A DNA stretch of 5,274 nucleotides, from positions 1-5,274 of the forward strand of contig CAZBVM010000032.1 of NCBI GenBank assembly GCA_964495505.1, in the 5' to 3' direction. Source of the stretch: JACPHB01 sp964495505. Lineage in GTDB: Bacteria > Patescibacteriota > Minisyncoccia > UBA10092. This document shows, piece by piece, positions 5,270 through 5,274 of this stretch. Positions within the stretch are counted from its first letter, which is position 1; each line of letters starts with the position of its first letter. Below the pieces are notes generated by a model. It did not search any database, was not told the DNA's origin, and saw only the letters and a program-made list of their open reading frames with translations. The position numbers and the translations under genes were made by a program.

Positions 5270-5274
5270 GGACA

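Larger units (their letters stand above)
5169..5274. other. Region upstream of tpiA, no gene seen
   Basis: No gene is recognisable between the tpiA start and the window edge. The segment holds a chain of three overlapping palindromes, described separately, from about 5190 to 5269. In addition, CCCGAT at 5188-5193 can pair with ATCGGG at 5266-5271, enclosing the whole chain. I found no clear -35/-10 promoter pair on the minus strand. The tpiA promoter may lie outside the window, or tpiA may be co-transcribed with an upstream gene. Confidence 0.7.

Noticed and set aside
1..5274. CRISPR array, tRNA, rRNA, transposase or phage gene
   Set aside because: I saw no regularly spaced direct repeats, no tRNA-like cloverleaf, no rRNA signature and no mobile-element protein. 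The only mobile-like candidate is the intergenic palindrome.

Overview
The window is a slice of a compact, AT-rich bacterial chromosome in which every recognisable gene lies on the minus strand. Reading 5'->3' on that strand, the order is tpiA (triosephosphate isomerase), mltG (endolytic murein transglycosylase), ligA (NAD+-dependent DNA ligase), a 114-base gap holding a large palindromic element, gatC, and gatA, which runs off the left edge. The genes tpiA/mltG, mltG/ligA and gatC/gatA each overlap by four bases as ATGA. This suggests two translationally coupled blocks, tpiA-mltG-ligA and gatC-gatA(-probably gatB outside the window). No convincing Shine-Dalgarno sequence precedes any of the starts.

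The tight ATGA overlaps, the weak Shine-Dalgarno signals, the mixed-function operon and the divergent LigA suggest a Patescibacteria/CPR (Parcubacteria-like) bacterium. This is inferred from sequence style, not from a database match. All four complete genes end in TGA and no frame contains an internal TGA, so TGA is a stop here. That excludes the TGA=Gly code of Gracilibacteria and Absconditabacteria.

Layout: 1-935 partial gatA; 932-1228 gatC; 1229-1342 intergenic, almost filled by a palindrome; 1343-3442 ligA; 3439-4428 mltG; 4425-5168 tpiA; 5169-5274 upstream region, with a chain of three palindromes. The plus strand carries no credible gene.

The products serve separate housekeeping processes: glycolysis (TpiA), termination of glycan-strand growth (MltG), nick sealing (LigA), and tRNA-dependent Gln/Asn formation (GatCAB). 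No new multi-gene system is visible. The most unusual thing is LigA. It keeps the adenylated lysine and most nucleotidyltransferase residues, but has lost four of the five NMN-binding residues of domain Ia, the motif IV lysine, and two of the four zinc-finger cysteines, while the reading frame stays intact. The second most interesting feature is the pair of palindrome-rich non-coding segments.
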